A DNA stretch of 64,000 nucleotides, taken from the NCBI RefSeq assembly GCF_017751145.1, contig NZ_CP046640.1, positions 1,654,137 through 1,718,136 of the forward strand. Direction: 5' to 3'. The notes under the pieces are model-generated. The model made no database searches. It worked only from the letters and a program-made list of their open reading frames with translations, and was not told the DNA's origin. Positions 27,032 to 36,364 of the stretch are shown in pieces. Origin of the DNA: Iocasia fonsfrigidae (GTDB lineage Bacteria; Bacillota; Halanaerobiia; Halanaerobiales; DTU029). Position 1 is the stretch's first letter, and every line of letters starts with the position of its first letter. Made by a program: the position numbers and the translations under genes.

Positions 27032-28039
27032 TTGGCGACAATAAAGGATATAGCAAAAATCGCAGGAGTGTCAGTTACAACAGTATCCAAAGTAATTAAT
27101 GAATACCCGGATATTGGGGAAAAGACAAGGGAAAAAGTAATCAAGGTAATAGAACAGGAAAATTACCGTCCTAATGCTATTGCCAGGAGTTTGTCAACAA
27201 ATAGGTCCAATACAATAGGTATATTTTTTACTGATCATTTAAATAGTGGGCTTAGACATCCTTTTTTCCGTGATGTTATCTATGGTATTGAAAAGGTTTT
27301 TTTTCAAAAGGGTTATGATCTGGTTATGTTTGCTCACCGTTGGGGCGATCGCTTCAGTTATACTGAAAAAAGCAAGAATAGAAATGTTGATGGAGCAATT
27401 TTGATGGGGATGCCGAGGACTGACCCTAATATTGATCGATTAATTAACTCTAATATTCCGACAGTTTTTGTTGACCTTGACATAGTAGGTAAGAAGGCCT
27501 CTTATGTTATTTCTGATAATGTGCAGGGAGCAAAAATAGCTGTTGAACATTTATATAATCTAGGTCATAGAGAGATCGGGATGATTATGGGACAGTGGAT
27601 TACTAAAGCTGCCCAGGACCGTCTGATTGGATTTCAGCAGAAAAAGGATGAACTAAAACTTGATAATAATAATAAATGGATTATTGAAACAGAGTTTAGT
27701 GAAAAGGGTGGATTTCAGGCCATGAAAAAAATTCTATCTTTAGATGAAAAACCGACTGCAGTATTTTGTCAGGGTGATGAAATGGCCATAGGTGCTATGG
27801 CGGCCATTGAAGAAGAAGGGTTTAGTGTTCCAGATGATTTTTCACTTGTAGGATTTGATGATATTGAAATAAGCCGTTATGTGCGGCCTGCCCTGACAAC
27901 AGTGCATCAGGACAAGTTGCTTATGGGGGAAAAGACTGCTGAACTTTTATTGGATATTATAAATGAACAAAAAAGTTTTTTTCCTATTGTATTACCTACT
28001 AAGTTAATTAAAAGAGATTCCTGTAAAGCAATTGATTAG
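27032..28039 (+). CDS. LacI-family transcriptional regulator of the cellodextrin locus
   Basis: A 335-residue LacI/GalR repressor. The N-terminal HTH ATIKDIAKIAGVSVTTVSKVI and hinge helix YRPNAIARSLSTNRS are followed by a periplasmic-binding-protein-like effector domain (NTIGIFF to the end, with FCQGDEMAIGAMAAIEEEG). I choose TTG 27032 because GGGGGTG at 27019-27025 precedes it and the protein then starts at the conserved MATIKDIA; ATG 27017 would overlap the ribosome site. It is upstream of an ABC importer, a cellulase and two GH94 phosphorylases, so cellobiose or a cellodextrin is the likely inducer (inferred). Confidence 0.9.
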   Translation: MATIKDIAKIAGVSVTTVSKVINEYPDIGEKTREKVIKVIEQENYRPNAIARSLSTNRSNTIGIFFTDHLNSGLRHPFFRDVIYGIEKVFFQKGYDLVMFAHRWGDRFSYTEKSKNRNVDGAILMGMPRTDPNIDRLINSNIPTVFVDLDIVGKKASYVISDNVQGAKIAVEHLYNLGHREIGMIMGQWITKAAQDRLIGFQQKKDELKLDNNNKWIIETEFSEKGGFQAMKKILSLDEKPTAVFCQGDEMAIGAMAAIEEEGFSVPDDFSLVGFDDIEISRYVRPALTTVHQDKLLMGEKTAELLLDIINEQKSFFPIVLPTKLIKRDSCKAID

Positions 28040-28120
28040 TTTGATATTGGAGTGAGGTGATTGATGAAGAGTAAATATAGAATTGTGATAGGGTAGCAAA
28101 AAATAATTTGAGGTGATAAG

Positions 28121-29017
28121 ATGCGGAAATTAAAAACTTTAGCTTATTGGTTTATCTTGCCAGCGGCACTTGCTATGTTGTTTGTACATATATTACCGAT
28201 GACCTGGGGGATTTTGATCAGTTTTAAGAAACTGGATATTTTTACAATTCGCAACTGGATTTCGGCCCCCTGGATTGGTTTTCAAAATTATATTAATGGT
28301 TTTAATCCAGTTACTACAGTTGGTCAGAGGTATATAAGTAGTTTATGGAATGTATTGTACTATGGTGTTGTAACCATCTTAGGTGGTTTTGTATTATCAC
28401 TTATTGCTGCATTATTATTAAATAGGGATTTCTTTGGTAGAACTTTAGTAAGGGGACTGATCTTAATACCTTATATTACACCAGATGCGGTTGCTTTTAG
28501 TTTCTGGCGGTTTATGTTTCAAAACAGAATTGGTATTATTAATGAGACATTACAAAATCTGGGTATTATCCAGGACAGGGTTATGTGGTTAGTAGGTTCC
28601 AATAGTTTATATGCTGTTATGATAGCGGCCATGTGGAAAGGCTGGCCTTTTGGTGCACTGATGTTATTGGCCGGGCTTCAGACTATCCCTCGGGAAATGT
28701 ATGAGGCAGCAATGATTGATGGGGCATCTGTCTGGCAGAGATTTAGGTATATTACTATGGCATATTTATCACCAGTAATAAAAACAATGATGATTATGAA
28801 TATACTGTGGAATTTTCATGCCTATAACCAGTTTGTAACACTACTTGGTTCAGACCCGGGGAAATATGCTGAAGTTCCTAATACCTTAATTATGCGCCAA
28901 ACTTTTAGTTTCTTTAAGTATGGTATAGGTTCAGCCTTGTCTGTTTCTTTAATGGTAATTATGTTAGTTATTACCCTGTTATACTTATATATCTTCCGGA
29001 TTAGGGCAGAAGAGTAA
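28121..29017 (+). CDS. Oligosaccharide ABC transporter permease (MalF-type)
   Basis: A 298-residue membrane protein with six predicted segments, beginning RKLKTLAYWFILPAALAMLF. The EAA loop, EMYEAAMIDGASVWQRFRYIT near residue 190, contacts the ATPase. It pairs with the next gene to form the channel. No ATPase gene is found in this locus, so a shared MsmX-type ATPase elsewhere is likely. Start ATG 28121 follows TTGAGGTGATA. The upstream 81 bases contain only a 10-codon ORF with a good RBS (ATG 28065), probably not a gene. Confidence 0.92.
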   Translation: MRKLKTLAYWFILPAALAMLFVHILPMTWGILISFKKLDIFTIRNWISAPWIGFQNYINGFNPVTTVGQRYISSLWNVLYYGVVTILGGFVLSLIAALLLNRDFFGRTLVRGLILIPYITPDAVAFSFWRFMFQNRIGIINETLQNLGIIQDRVMWLVGSNSLYAVMIAAMWKGWPFGALMLLAGLQTIPREMYEAAMIDGASVWQRFRYITMAYLSPVIKTMMIMNILWNFHAYNQFVTLLGSDPGKYAEVPNTLIMRQTFSFFKYGIGSALSVSLMVIMLVITLLYLYIFRIRAEE

Positions 29018-29030
29018 AGGGAGTGATTTG

Positions 29031-29888
29031 ATGAATAATGTAAAAGATATGACTATTTCCGGGAAGACACTATTCTATTTGGCAATAATAATTATGGTAG
29101 CCCTTGTTTTGGCTCCTTACTTGTGGATGTTATCGGCTTCATTTAAGAGTGATCTGGAGATTCAAGGGATGAGACCAAGCTGGATACCCCAGACCTTTAC
29201 TTGGTCAAATTATACTGAAATGAATAAAACTGTGCCAATTTTAAAATTTTTCAAAAACAGTCTTATTATTTGTACAGGTGCTATGTTTATTGCTACGCTT
29301 GTTTCTGTTATGGCAGCATATGGTATTTCCAGGTTTAGATTTTACGGCAGGAACCTTTATACACTAATTGTCTTATCCACCCAGATGTTACCTGGTATTC
29401 TATTTATTATACCATATTTTGTAATGTTTAATTGGATTAAAGCTTTAACAGGTATTCCTATGGTTAATACCTATCACGGTATGATATTTACATATACATC
29501 ATTTGCTATTCCTTTTGCTACATTAATGATGAGAAATTACCTTGATTCAGTACCACAGAGTATTGATGAACAGGCCTTGATTGATGGTTGTAATAGATTT
29601 CAGGCCCTTTTTAGAATTATTATACCACTTGCTAAACCGGGTATTGCTGCTGTAGCAATTTATGCCTTCATTATGGGCTGGGGAGAGATTTTATTTGCGA
29701 CAGTGTTAACTAATTCGGCTACAAGGACTATTTCCTTAGGTTTGTTACAATACATTAGTCGAAATCAGGCTAAATGGGCTCAAATGATGGCAGCCTGTAT
29801 TGTTTCTAGTATACCTATTATTATTCTCTTTACGATTTTCCAGAAACATATTGTGCAGGGTTTAGTAGCTGGTTCAACAAAAGGTTAA
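29031..29888 (+). CDS. Oligosaccharide ABC transporter permease (MalG-type)
   Basis: A 285-residue membrane protein with six segments. The EAA-type loop SIDEQALIDGCNRFQALFRI near residue 178 and the C-terminal segments ending in QKHIVQGLVAGSTKG are typical of MalG-type permeases. It follows the MalF-type gene by 13 bases. Start ATG 29031 lies after GGGAGTG; a TTG at 29028 is an unlikely alternative. Partner of the solute-binding protein encoded 178 bases downstream. Confidence 0.92.
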   Translation: MNNVKDMTISGKTLFYLAIIIMVALVLAPYLWMLSASFKSDLEIQGMRPSWIPQTFTWSNYTEMNKTVPILKFFKNSLIICTGAMFIATLVSVMAAYGISRFRFYGRNLYTLIVLSTQMLPGILFIIPYFVMFNWIKALTGIPMVNTYHGMIFTYTSFAIPFATLMMRNYLDSVPQSIDEQALIDGCNRFQALFRIIIPLAKPGIAAVAIYAFIMGWGEILFATVLTNSATRTISLGLLQYISRNQAKWAQMMAACIVSSIPIIILFTIFQKHIVQGLVAGSTKG

Positions 29889-30065
29889 TAAGTTTGTAAA
29901 AATCTTTTATCTTAATCTAATAAGATAAACTTATCTATAAAATGGAGTAAACCGGTGAACTTATCCGGTAAGGCTCAAATATTTAAAGGAGGTGATTTGC
30001 AGGATATTTATATCTGATCGGTTTTATGGGAGTAGTTTTTTAAATTCTAAAGGGGGTATTTTTAA

Positions 30066-31304
30066 GTGAAAAAGTTAGTAGTGTTATTAACAATCGCAAC
30101 GATGCTGGTTTTTGCAGCAGTAGCTAGTGCTACTGAAATTACATTCTGGGCTATGACTAATGGTCCTTCTGAAGCACATTATGAATGGATGGCAAAGACT
30201 GCTGCAGAGTTTGAAGCTGAAACAGGTATTAAAGTTAAATTTGAAGAAATAGGTTGGGATAGTTTAAATCGTTTAACAAATACGGTTATTACTGGCGAGG
30301 GTGCTCAGGTATTTCAGATCGGTAATACCTGGCAGGGCTTATTTGCTGCTACTGGTGGTGTTCTTGAATTTGATCTGGATGATTTTGATGAATTTATGGG
30401 GGCACCTCTGGCAAGTGCTACATATGATGGTAAGGTTTATGGTATACCGTGGTTTGCTGAAACAAGGTGCTTATTCTATAACACGGAAATGTTCAAAAAA
30501 GCTGGTATTACTACTCCTCCAGGGACATGGAATGAAGTTATGGATGCTGGTCAAAAGATAATTGATAAGTATGGTGAAGGTAGTGCTTTTGCGATTGCTG
30601 GAACAAGTGCCTGGGATTTAATCCATAATTATGCCATGCTCTTATGGTCATTTGGTGGAGAAATGTTAGTAGACGGTAAGGCAGTTTTTAATAGTCAGGC
30701 AGGTTATGATGCAATTGATTACTGGGTAGGTTTACTTGATAGTGGTCTGGCTGATCCTGCGTGTGCTGAGTATAACCAGCCCCAGGCTAATGCAGCCTTT
30801 AACAATGGTGATGTTGCTATGACTATTACTGAACCATCCCAGATTCCTGTTATTGCTGATGAGAACTCAGATTTACCCTATGACATTGTTCAACCACCTG
30901 CAGGTCCTGCTGGTAGGGGTGCATTTGCCGGTGGTAGTAATATTGTAATTAGAAAAAATGCCCCGGCAGAAGAAATTGAAGCAGCTAAGGCCTGGGTTCA
31001 ATTCTTGATGAGAAAAGAAAATCTAGTTTCCTATTGTAAGGATCAGTGTAATTTCTTACCTACAACCAAGGAAGCCTTTAATGATCCATACTTTGCTAGT
31101 GGTAAATTGGTAGTATTTAAAAAGACACTTAGTTATGCTAAGGCTTATCCAACATTAGCAGAATGGGGCGAAATCGAAACTTCTATCCAGGGTAATTTCA
31201 GTAATGTATTAACTGAATGGGTAGAAGGTAACTATGATGAGAATTCTGCTGAAGAGTATTTAGATGCAGCTGCTGCAGAAGTTAATCTTATACTTGGTAA
31301 CTAA
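30066..31304 (+). CDS. Extracellular solute-binding protein, family 1 (oligosaccharide)
   Basis: A 412-residue MalE-like binding protein. The signal peptide MKKLVVLLTIATMLVFAAVA ends in ASA, a type I cleavage site, and lacks the lipobox Cys usual in monoderm Firmicutes; this suggests a periplasm and outer membrane. The mature part has EITFWAMTNGPSEAHYEWMA and PWFAETRCLFYNTEMFKKAG, characteristic of family 1. Substrate is inferred to be cellobiose or cellodextrins from the flanking GH9 and GH94 genes. Start GTG 30066 follows AAGGGGG. The 177-base leader contains AAGGAGGTG near 29989 without a matching ORF, and a short stem ACCGG/CCGGT. Confidence 0.9.
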   Translation: MKKLVVLLTIATMLVFAAVASATEITFWAMTNGPSEAHYEWMAKTAAEFEAETGIKVKFEEIGWDSLNRLTNTVITGEGAQVFQIGNTWQGLFAATGGVLEFDLDDFDEFMGAPLASATYDGKVYGIPWFAETRCLFYNTEMFKKAGITTPPGTWNEVMDAGQKIIDKYGEGSAFAIAGTSAWDLIHNYAMLLWSFGGEMLVDGKAVFNSQAGYDAIDYWVGLLDSGLADPACAEYNQPQANAAFNNGDVAMTITEPSQIPVIADENSDLPYDIVQPPAGPAGRGAFAGGSNIVIRKNAPAEEIEAAKAWVQFLMRKENLVSYCKDQCNFLPTTKEAFNDPYFASGKLVVFKKTLSYAKAYPTLAEWGEIETSIQGNFSNVLTEWVEGNYDENSAEEYLDAAAAEVNLILGN

Positions 31305-31349
31305 AAATATCAGGGAAGGGTTTATCCCTTCCCCTTTAAATATTTTTAG
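31301..31349. terminator. Palindromic terminator-like hairpin between binding protein and cellulase genes
   Basis: GGGAAGGG (31313-31320), TTTAT, CCCTTCCC (31326-31333), flanked by a second inverted pair CTAAAAATAT (31301-31310) and ATATTTTTAG. It lies directly after the binding-protein stop and probably limits readthrough into the cellulase gene, or stabilises the upstream message. Confidence 0.7.
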
Positions 31350-31395
31350 TTTTTATAACTGGAAAAAAGAATAATTACAAGAGGTGATATTTCTT

Positions 31396-33945
31396 ATGTC
31401 TAAGAAAGGTCTCTTTTTTTTGTTAATTTTATTATTTTTGATAATAGTTGTTACACCAATATTAGCTGCTGATCAGTTTCCTATATATTTCAATATAGAT
31501 TCCAATATTACTATTGATGGGCAATTTAATGATTGGCCTATTACAATACCCTGTATTATCAATAGTGATACTCAGATAACTAATGGAGAACGTAAATCAG
31601 CTGAAAATTTTAATGGTCTAATAAATAGTTTTTTTGATAATAAAAATATGTATATTTCTGCAATAATAAAAGATAGTACTCCATTAATGAACAATTTTAA
31701 AGGGAATGATATCTATCAGGGTGATTGTCTGGAAGTATATATTGGATTTCATGACAAAGTACATAGTTCTTACCAAAATGATTATCAATTTGGTCTATCA
31801 CTAACTTCAGGAGGGATTGAAACCTGGCACTGGACAAAAGGTGAGGAATTGACTGCTTATGATGTAAAGATAGTAACAACAAAAGAAGGATATCAATTAG
31901 AAGCCAAAATACCATTATCTAATTTTGACATACAAACTGTTAATCCTGGTCAGACTGTCTGGTTTGATTTTGGCTTAGATAATGGTCAAGGAAAAGATAC
32001 ACGTTCTACACAGATGATTGCTTTTGGAGATGGTACTGGATGGCAGACGGCAGAGGTTTGGAAAAAAGCCTATCTTACTAAAGATGAAAAAATCTTTAAC
32101 AAACCATACATAATTACCCCACCTTCCTTTAAAACTGAAAAATACCATCGAATTTATGTCTGGTATAAAGGTGAATTTTTAAATGACCTTCCGGAATTTA
32201 AATCTAAATTTGAAGTTGACAACAGGGCTGGATATGTTTTTAAACCTGATAGAGAAGTTAATTTATCTGTCTCTGCTAAAATTGATGGTTATGAAATAAA
32301 TAAGGTAATTAATGTAGAAAAATCAAAAGAGGAGTTTAAGATTGTTATGCCGGTAAGGGATATAAAAGTAAATCAAGTAGGCTATTTACCTGATTCAAAA
32401 AAATATTTTATATTGACTGATAACTCAGGTGAATTAACTGAAAGAAAGTTTACTATCTTAACTTCATTATCTCAGGATGAAGTTTTTAGTGGCAAAATAG
32501 TTGGACCTATAGAAGATAAAACTACTGGTGATATTCTCTATTATGGTGATTTTAGTGAATTAAACAGGCCTGGAATGTATAAGATCAAGATAAATGGTTT
32601 TGAAAATTCCTACGTTTTTAATATTAATAATAAGATTTACAAAAATTTATTCTATGAAACTATGCGTTCATATTACTTACAGAGATGTGGCATAGATCTA
32701 AATGATGATATTTCCAATATAAACCATCAAGCCTGCCATCTTGATGATGCTTATTTAAAAACAAACCCTGATGTAGCTAAGGATGTAACAGGAGGTTGGC
32801 ATGATGCTGGTGATTTTGGTAAATATATTCCACCAGCAGGAGTAACTGTAGCTCAATTATCTTTGATGTATCAACTAGCTGGTGATAAAGTTTCAAATAT
32901 ATGTCTAGATATTCCTGAGTCTAACAATGAAATAGCTGATGTTATTGATGAACTAAAATATGAATTAGACTGGATGTTAAAGATGCAGGCAGAAGATGGG
33001 GGTGTTTATCATAAGGTTACACCAGCAAATTTTGCTGGGATGATACTTCCCGATAATGATACTAACAAACGATATGTATATGAAAAAGGGACTGCTGATA
33101 CAGCAATTTTTGCAGGTGCTTTAGCACTTGCAGCCGATACTTTAAAGGATATTGATAGTAATTATGCACGGAGATTGAAAACTGCTGCTGTAGCTGCGGC
33201 AGAGTTTTTACGCAATCAGGAGTTTGATTTATGGCCTTCAAATGATAATACTGGTGCTTATACTACTAGTAATTTGTCAGATGAAAAATTTTGGTGTTAT
33301 GCCCAATTATATAAATTAACCGGTCAAAGAGAATATCTAGATCTAGCTGCTGACTATATAGATAAGGTAAGAGAAATTGCACCTATCAGTTGGGATAATA
33401 CATCTGCACTGGCTGTTTATGCACTATTAAGTTCTGATAATCTTCCAGATGACTTAAAAAATAAATTGCAAGATAGATTAATACAACATGCTGAGATGAT
33501 AGTCAGTAAAGTCAATAGTAATGGTTATCCTACTTCATTGGGAGAGTCAGAGTACTACTGGGCTTCCAATAAGGTTGCTTTAGCATATGGGGTGAATTTA
33601 GTTTTAGCTAATCAATTTAACTCTGATGAAAGATATATAAATGCTGCCCGTAAACAAATTGATTATATATTGGGGATGAATGCCTTGAGCAAATCCTTTC
33701 TTACTGATCTTGGTACTGATGATGTTAAATATCCCCATCATCGACTGGTAATTGCCAGTGGTCAATTAATACCCGGCTTACTGGTTGGAGGACCTAATAA
33801 TAATGCAGATGATGGTCTATATGATAAAGGTTTGAAGCAAAAAGGTTATCTTGATGATGAAGAGGCTTATTCCTGTAATGAATATGCGATAGATTATAAT
33901 GCTCCCTTTGTCTTTTTAACTGGATATTTTATTAAAGAGTGGTAG
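31396..33945 (+). CDS. Secreted GH9 cellulase with N-terminal CBM9-like domain
   Basis: 849 residues. The signal peptide is about 29 residues ([20 protein letters not shown]...). Next comes a CBM9-like domain (about 30-225, with NMYISAIIKD and GDCLEVYIGF), a spacer, an Ig-like CelD_N domain (about 318-410, from IKVNQVGYLPDSKKY) and a GH9 (alpha/alpha)6 barrel to the end. GH9 catalytic landmarks are GGWHDAGDFGKY near 465 (nucleophile-water Asp pair), HHRLVIASG, and YSCNEYAIDYNAP near 825 with the acid Glu. It hydrolyses cellulose or beta-glucans outside the cell, feeding cellodextrins to the importer upstream. Start ATG 31396 follows GAGGTG at 31381-31386. Confidence 0.93.
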   Translation: MSKKGLFFLLILLFLIIVVTPILAADQFPIYFNIDSNITIDGQFNDWPITIPCIINSDTQITNGERKSAENFNGLINSFFDNKNMYISAIIKDSTPLMNNFKGNDIYQGDCLEVYIGFHDKVHSSYQNDYQFGLSLTSGGIETWHWTKGEELTAYDVKIVTTKEGYQLEAKIPLSNFDIQTVNPGQTVWFDFGLDNGQGKDTRSTQMIAFGDGTGWQTAEVWKKAYLTKDEKIFNKPYIITPPSFKTEKYHRIYVWYKGEFLNDLPEFKSKFEVDNRAGYVFKPDREVNLSVSAKIDGYEINKVINVEKSKEEFKIVMPVRDIKVNQVGYLPDSKKYFILTDNSGELTERKFTILTSLSQDEVFSGKIVGPIEDKTTGDILYYGDFSELNRPGMYKIKINGFENSYVFNINNKIYKNLFYETMRSYYLQRCGIDLNDDISNINHQACHLDDAYLKTNPDVAKDVTGGWHDAGDFGKYIPPAGVTVAQLSLMYQLAGDKVSNICLDIPESNNEIADVIDELKYELDWMLKMQAEDGGVYHKVTPANFAGMILPDNDTNKRYVYEKGTADTAIFAGALALAADTLKDIDSNYARRLKTAAVAAAEFLRNQEFDLWPSNDNTGAYTTSNLSDEKFWCYAQLYKLTGQREYLDLAADYIDKVREIAPISWDNTSALAVYALLSSDNLPDDLKNKLQDRLIQHAEMIVSKVNSNGYPTSLGESEYYWASNKVALAYGVNLVLANQFNSDERYINAARKQIDYILGMNALSKSFLTDLGTDDVKYPHHRLVIASGQLIPGLLVGGPNNNADDGLYDKGLKQKGYLDDEEAYSCNEYAIDYNAPFVFLTGYFIKEW

Positions 33946-33979
33946 GAGATAATTTAACTATATAAGGAGGTAATAATAA

Positions 33980-36334
33980 ATGGGTTATGGTTTTTTTGAT
34001 CAGGATAAAAAGGAATACATAATAACAAATCCGTATACCCCAACACCCTGGATTAACTATCTGGGAGGTGGAGATTATGGAGGTATTATCTCACATACAG
34101 CTGGTGGGTATAGTTTTGATGGGGATCCCCGCTATAAAAGAGTGCTTCGGTATCGCTATAATGCTATTCCTGAAGACCAGCCTGGTAGATATATCTACAT
34201 CAGGGATAATAAAAGTGAGAATTATTGGTCTGCTAGCTGGCAGCCAGTAAAAAGGGATTATGACTACTATAAATGCCGTCACGGGCTCGGCTATACAGCA
34301 ATAGAACAGAAAGTAGATGATATTAAAACAAGTATCACCTATTTTGTACCCGGTAATCATTCAATGGAGATTTGGTGGTTAAGGGTCAAAAATGATAGCG
34401 CACAGCAAAGGGATTTAGGTCTTTTTACCTATGCTGAATTCTCCTTTTTTGATGCGGTTAAAGACCAGCAGAACCTGGATTGGACTCAGCAGATTCAACA
34501 GGGTGATTTTGAAGATAATATAATTTACTGGAATGCCTTTATGAAGTACTGGGATTATATATTTATGACCAGCAGTATGCCAGTATCTTCCTTTGAGACA
34601 AGTAGAGAGGCTTTTATAGGTAGTTATCGTGATCTCAGTAATCCTGTTGTTGTGGAAAGAGGGTATTGTGATAATAATGAAGCACGCCGTGCTAATGGTG
34701 CAGGTGTATTAAATAATAATATTACTTTAGAGGCTGGTGAGGAAAAAGAGATAATATATCTACTGGGAACAACCCCTGATAAAGATATCTCAAAAAAAGA
34801 GATTGGTAACTTTTTGAAGGTAGATAGGGTTAAGAGTGAATTTTTTAATCTTAAAAAATATTGGGATAAATATTTGAATAAGTGTCAGGTAGAAACACCT
34901 GATGATGAAATGAATCTGATGCTTAATACCTGGAATCCTTATCAGTGTAAAACTACTTTTAACTGGTCCCGCTTTGTATCATTATATCAACTTGGCATAA
35001 ATAGGGGAATGGGATTTAGGGACAGTGCTCAGGACATTTTAGGTGTTGTCCATTCAATTCCAGATGAAAGTAAGGAACTAATTATAAAATTATTAAAATG
35101 CCAGCACAGCAAGGGGAATGCCTATCACCTATTTTATCCCCTAACAGGGGAGGGTAGTATAGGGGAAGCTGGCGAAGATGGTAGTGTGGACTGGTATTCT
35201 GATGACCACCTCTGGGTGATTTTATCTGTTACAGCTTATATTAAAGAGACTGGTGATCTTGCTTTTCTGGAGGAATTAGTACCCTATGTTGATAGTAAGA
35301 AAAAAGCATCTGTTTTGAGACATTTATGTCAGGCTCTGGAGTTTACTGAGAGTCATAAAGGCAAACATAATCTACCCTTAGCTGGTTTTGCAGACTGGAA
35401 TGATACAATAAACTTAGACCACGGTAATGGAACTGCAGAGTCAGTCTGGACAGGTATGCTGTATTCATATGTTTTAAAGGAAATGATTGATTTATTACAA
35501 TATATTAAGCAGGAAGAGCTGGCAGATAAATACAATGATTATTATAGAAAACAAATTGGAGATATAAATAAGTGGGCCTGGGATGGCTCCTGGTATCTAC
35601 GGGCTTTTGATGATAATGGTCAAGTAGTTGGTTCCAGTAAATGTGAGTCTGGAAAGATTTTTCTTAACCCTCAGTCCTGGTCAATAATGGCAGGTATTAT
35701 TGCTAAAGAAAATCGAAAAAAATTATTAGAGAGTGTTAAAAAATATCTTAATACAGAATATGGGGTTGTTCTTTTATATCCAGCTTATCATGAATATGAC
35801 AAGTCTAAAGGGGGGATAACTACCTATCCACCTGGAGCCAAAGAGAATGGGGGTATCTTTCTGCACACAAATCCCTGGGTAATGATTGCTGAGGCTATTG
35901 AGGGTAATGGAGAGCAGGCCTATCAGTACTATCGTCAGGTTTTGCCCCCCTGTAGAAATGAGATAGCTGATATTTATGAAGTAGAGCCCTATGTCTATTG
36001 TCAAAATATATTAGGCAAGGAACACCCTCAATTTGGTCTGGGGCGTAATTCCTGGTTAACAGGTACAGCTGCCTGGATGTATAGGGCTGCAGTTTATTAT
36101 ATTTTGGGTATCAGGCCAGATTATGATGGTTTGATTGTTGACCCTGTCTTGCCTTCAGAGTGGAATGGTTTTAAAGTCAGGAGGGTTATAAGGAATAAAA
36201 TACTTAAAATTGAATGTATTAGGAAGGGAGAGAAATCAATAGAAATTAATGGAGAGAAAATATCTGATACTAATAAAATAAAATATAGCAGACTTAATAA
36301 AAAAGAAAATAATATAAGGGTATATTTTAATTAA
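33980..36334 (+). CDS. GH94 phosphorylase, paralog of cellobiose phosphorylase with unresolved specificity
   Basis: A 784-residue cytoplasmic GH94 enzyme without signal peptide. The N-terminus FFDQDKKEYIITNPYTPTP and TAGGYSF match cellobiose phosphorylases. [11 protein letters not shown] (about 341-351) and ADWNDTINLD (about 473, catalytic Asp in DWND) keep the active-site frame. Compared with the downstream copy, the loop after DWND is shortened and other positions differ, so it may act on a related donor such as another beta-linked glucobiose or cellobionic acid. It is too short for cellodextrin phosphorylases (about 980 residues). AAGGAGG precedes ATG 33980. Confidence 0.8.
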   Translation: MGYGFFDQDKKEYIITNPYTPTPWINYLGGGDYGGIISHTAGGYSFDGDPRYKRVLRYRYNAIPEDQPGRYIYIRDNKSENYWSASWQPVKRDYDYYKCRHGLGYTAIEQKVDDIKTSITYFVPGNHSMEIWWLRVKNDSAQQRDLGLFTYAEFSFFDAVKDQQNLDWTQQIQQGDFEDNIIYWNAFMKYWDYIFMTSSMPVSSFETSREAFIGSYRDLSNPVVVERGYCDNNEARRANGAGVLNNNITLEAGEEKEIIYLLGTTPDKDISKKEIGNFLKVDRVKSEFFNLKKYWDKYLNKCQVETPDDEMNLMLNTWNPYQCKTTFNWSRFVSLYQLGINRGMGFRDSAQDILGVVHSIPDESKELIIKLLKCQHSKGNAYHLFYPLTGEGSIGEAGEDGSVDWYSDDHLWVILSVTAYIKETGDLAFLEELVPYVDSKKKASVLRHLCQALEFTESHKGKHNLPLAGFADWNDTINLDHGNGTAESVWTGMLYSYVLKEMIDLLQYIKQEELADKYNDYYRKQIGDINKWAWDGSWYLRAFDDNGQVVGSSKCESGKIFLNPQSWSIMAGIIAKENRKKLLESVKKYLNTEYGVVLLYPAYHEYDKSKGGITTYPPGAKENGGIFLHTNPWVMIAEAIEGNGEQAYQYYRQVLPPCRNEIADIYEVEPYVYCQNILGKEHPQFGLGRNSWLTGTAAWMYRAAVYYILGIRPDYDGLIVDPVLPSEWNGFKVRRVIRNKILKIECIRKGEKSIEINGEKISDTNKIKYSRLNKKENNIRVYFN

Positions 36335-36364
36335 AGAGATTTTAATAAGAGAGGAGAAAAGACT

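Noticed and set aside
28065-28097. 10-codon ORF with a good ribosome site before the MalF-type permease
   Set aside because: Too short to assess and not obviously conserved; may be a chance start or a relic.
30301-30561. 86-codon frame inside the oligosaccharide-binding protein gene
   Set aside because: Overlaps a well-supported gene in another frame and has no recognisable features.
33980-36334. Cellodextrin phosphorylase for the first GH94 gene
   Set aside because: The protein has 784 residues; characterised cellodextrin phosphorylases are about 200 residues longer, so I left the specificity open.
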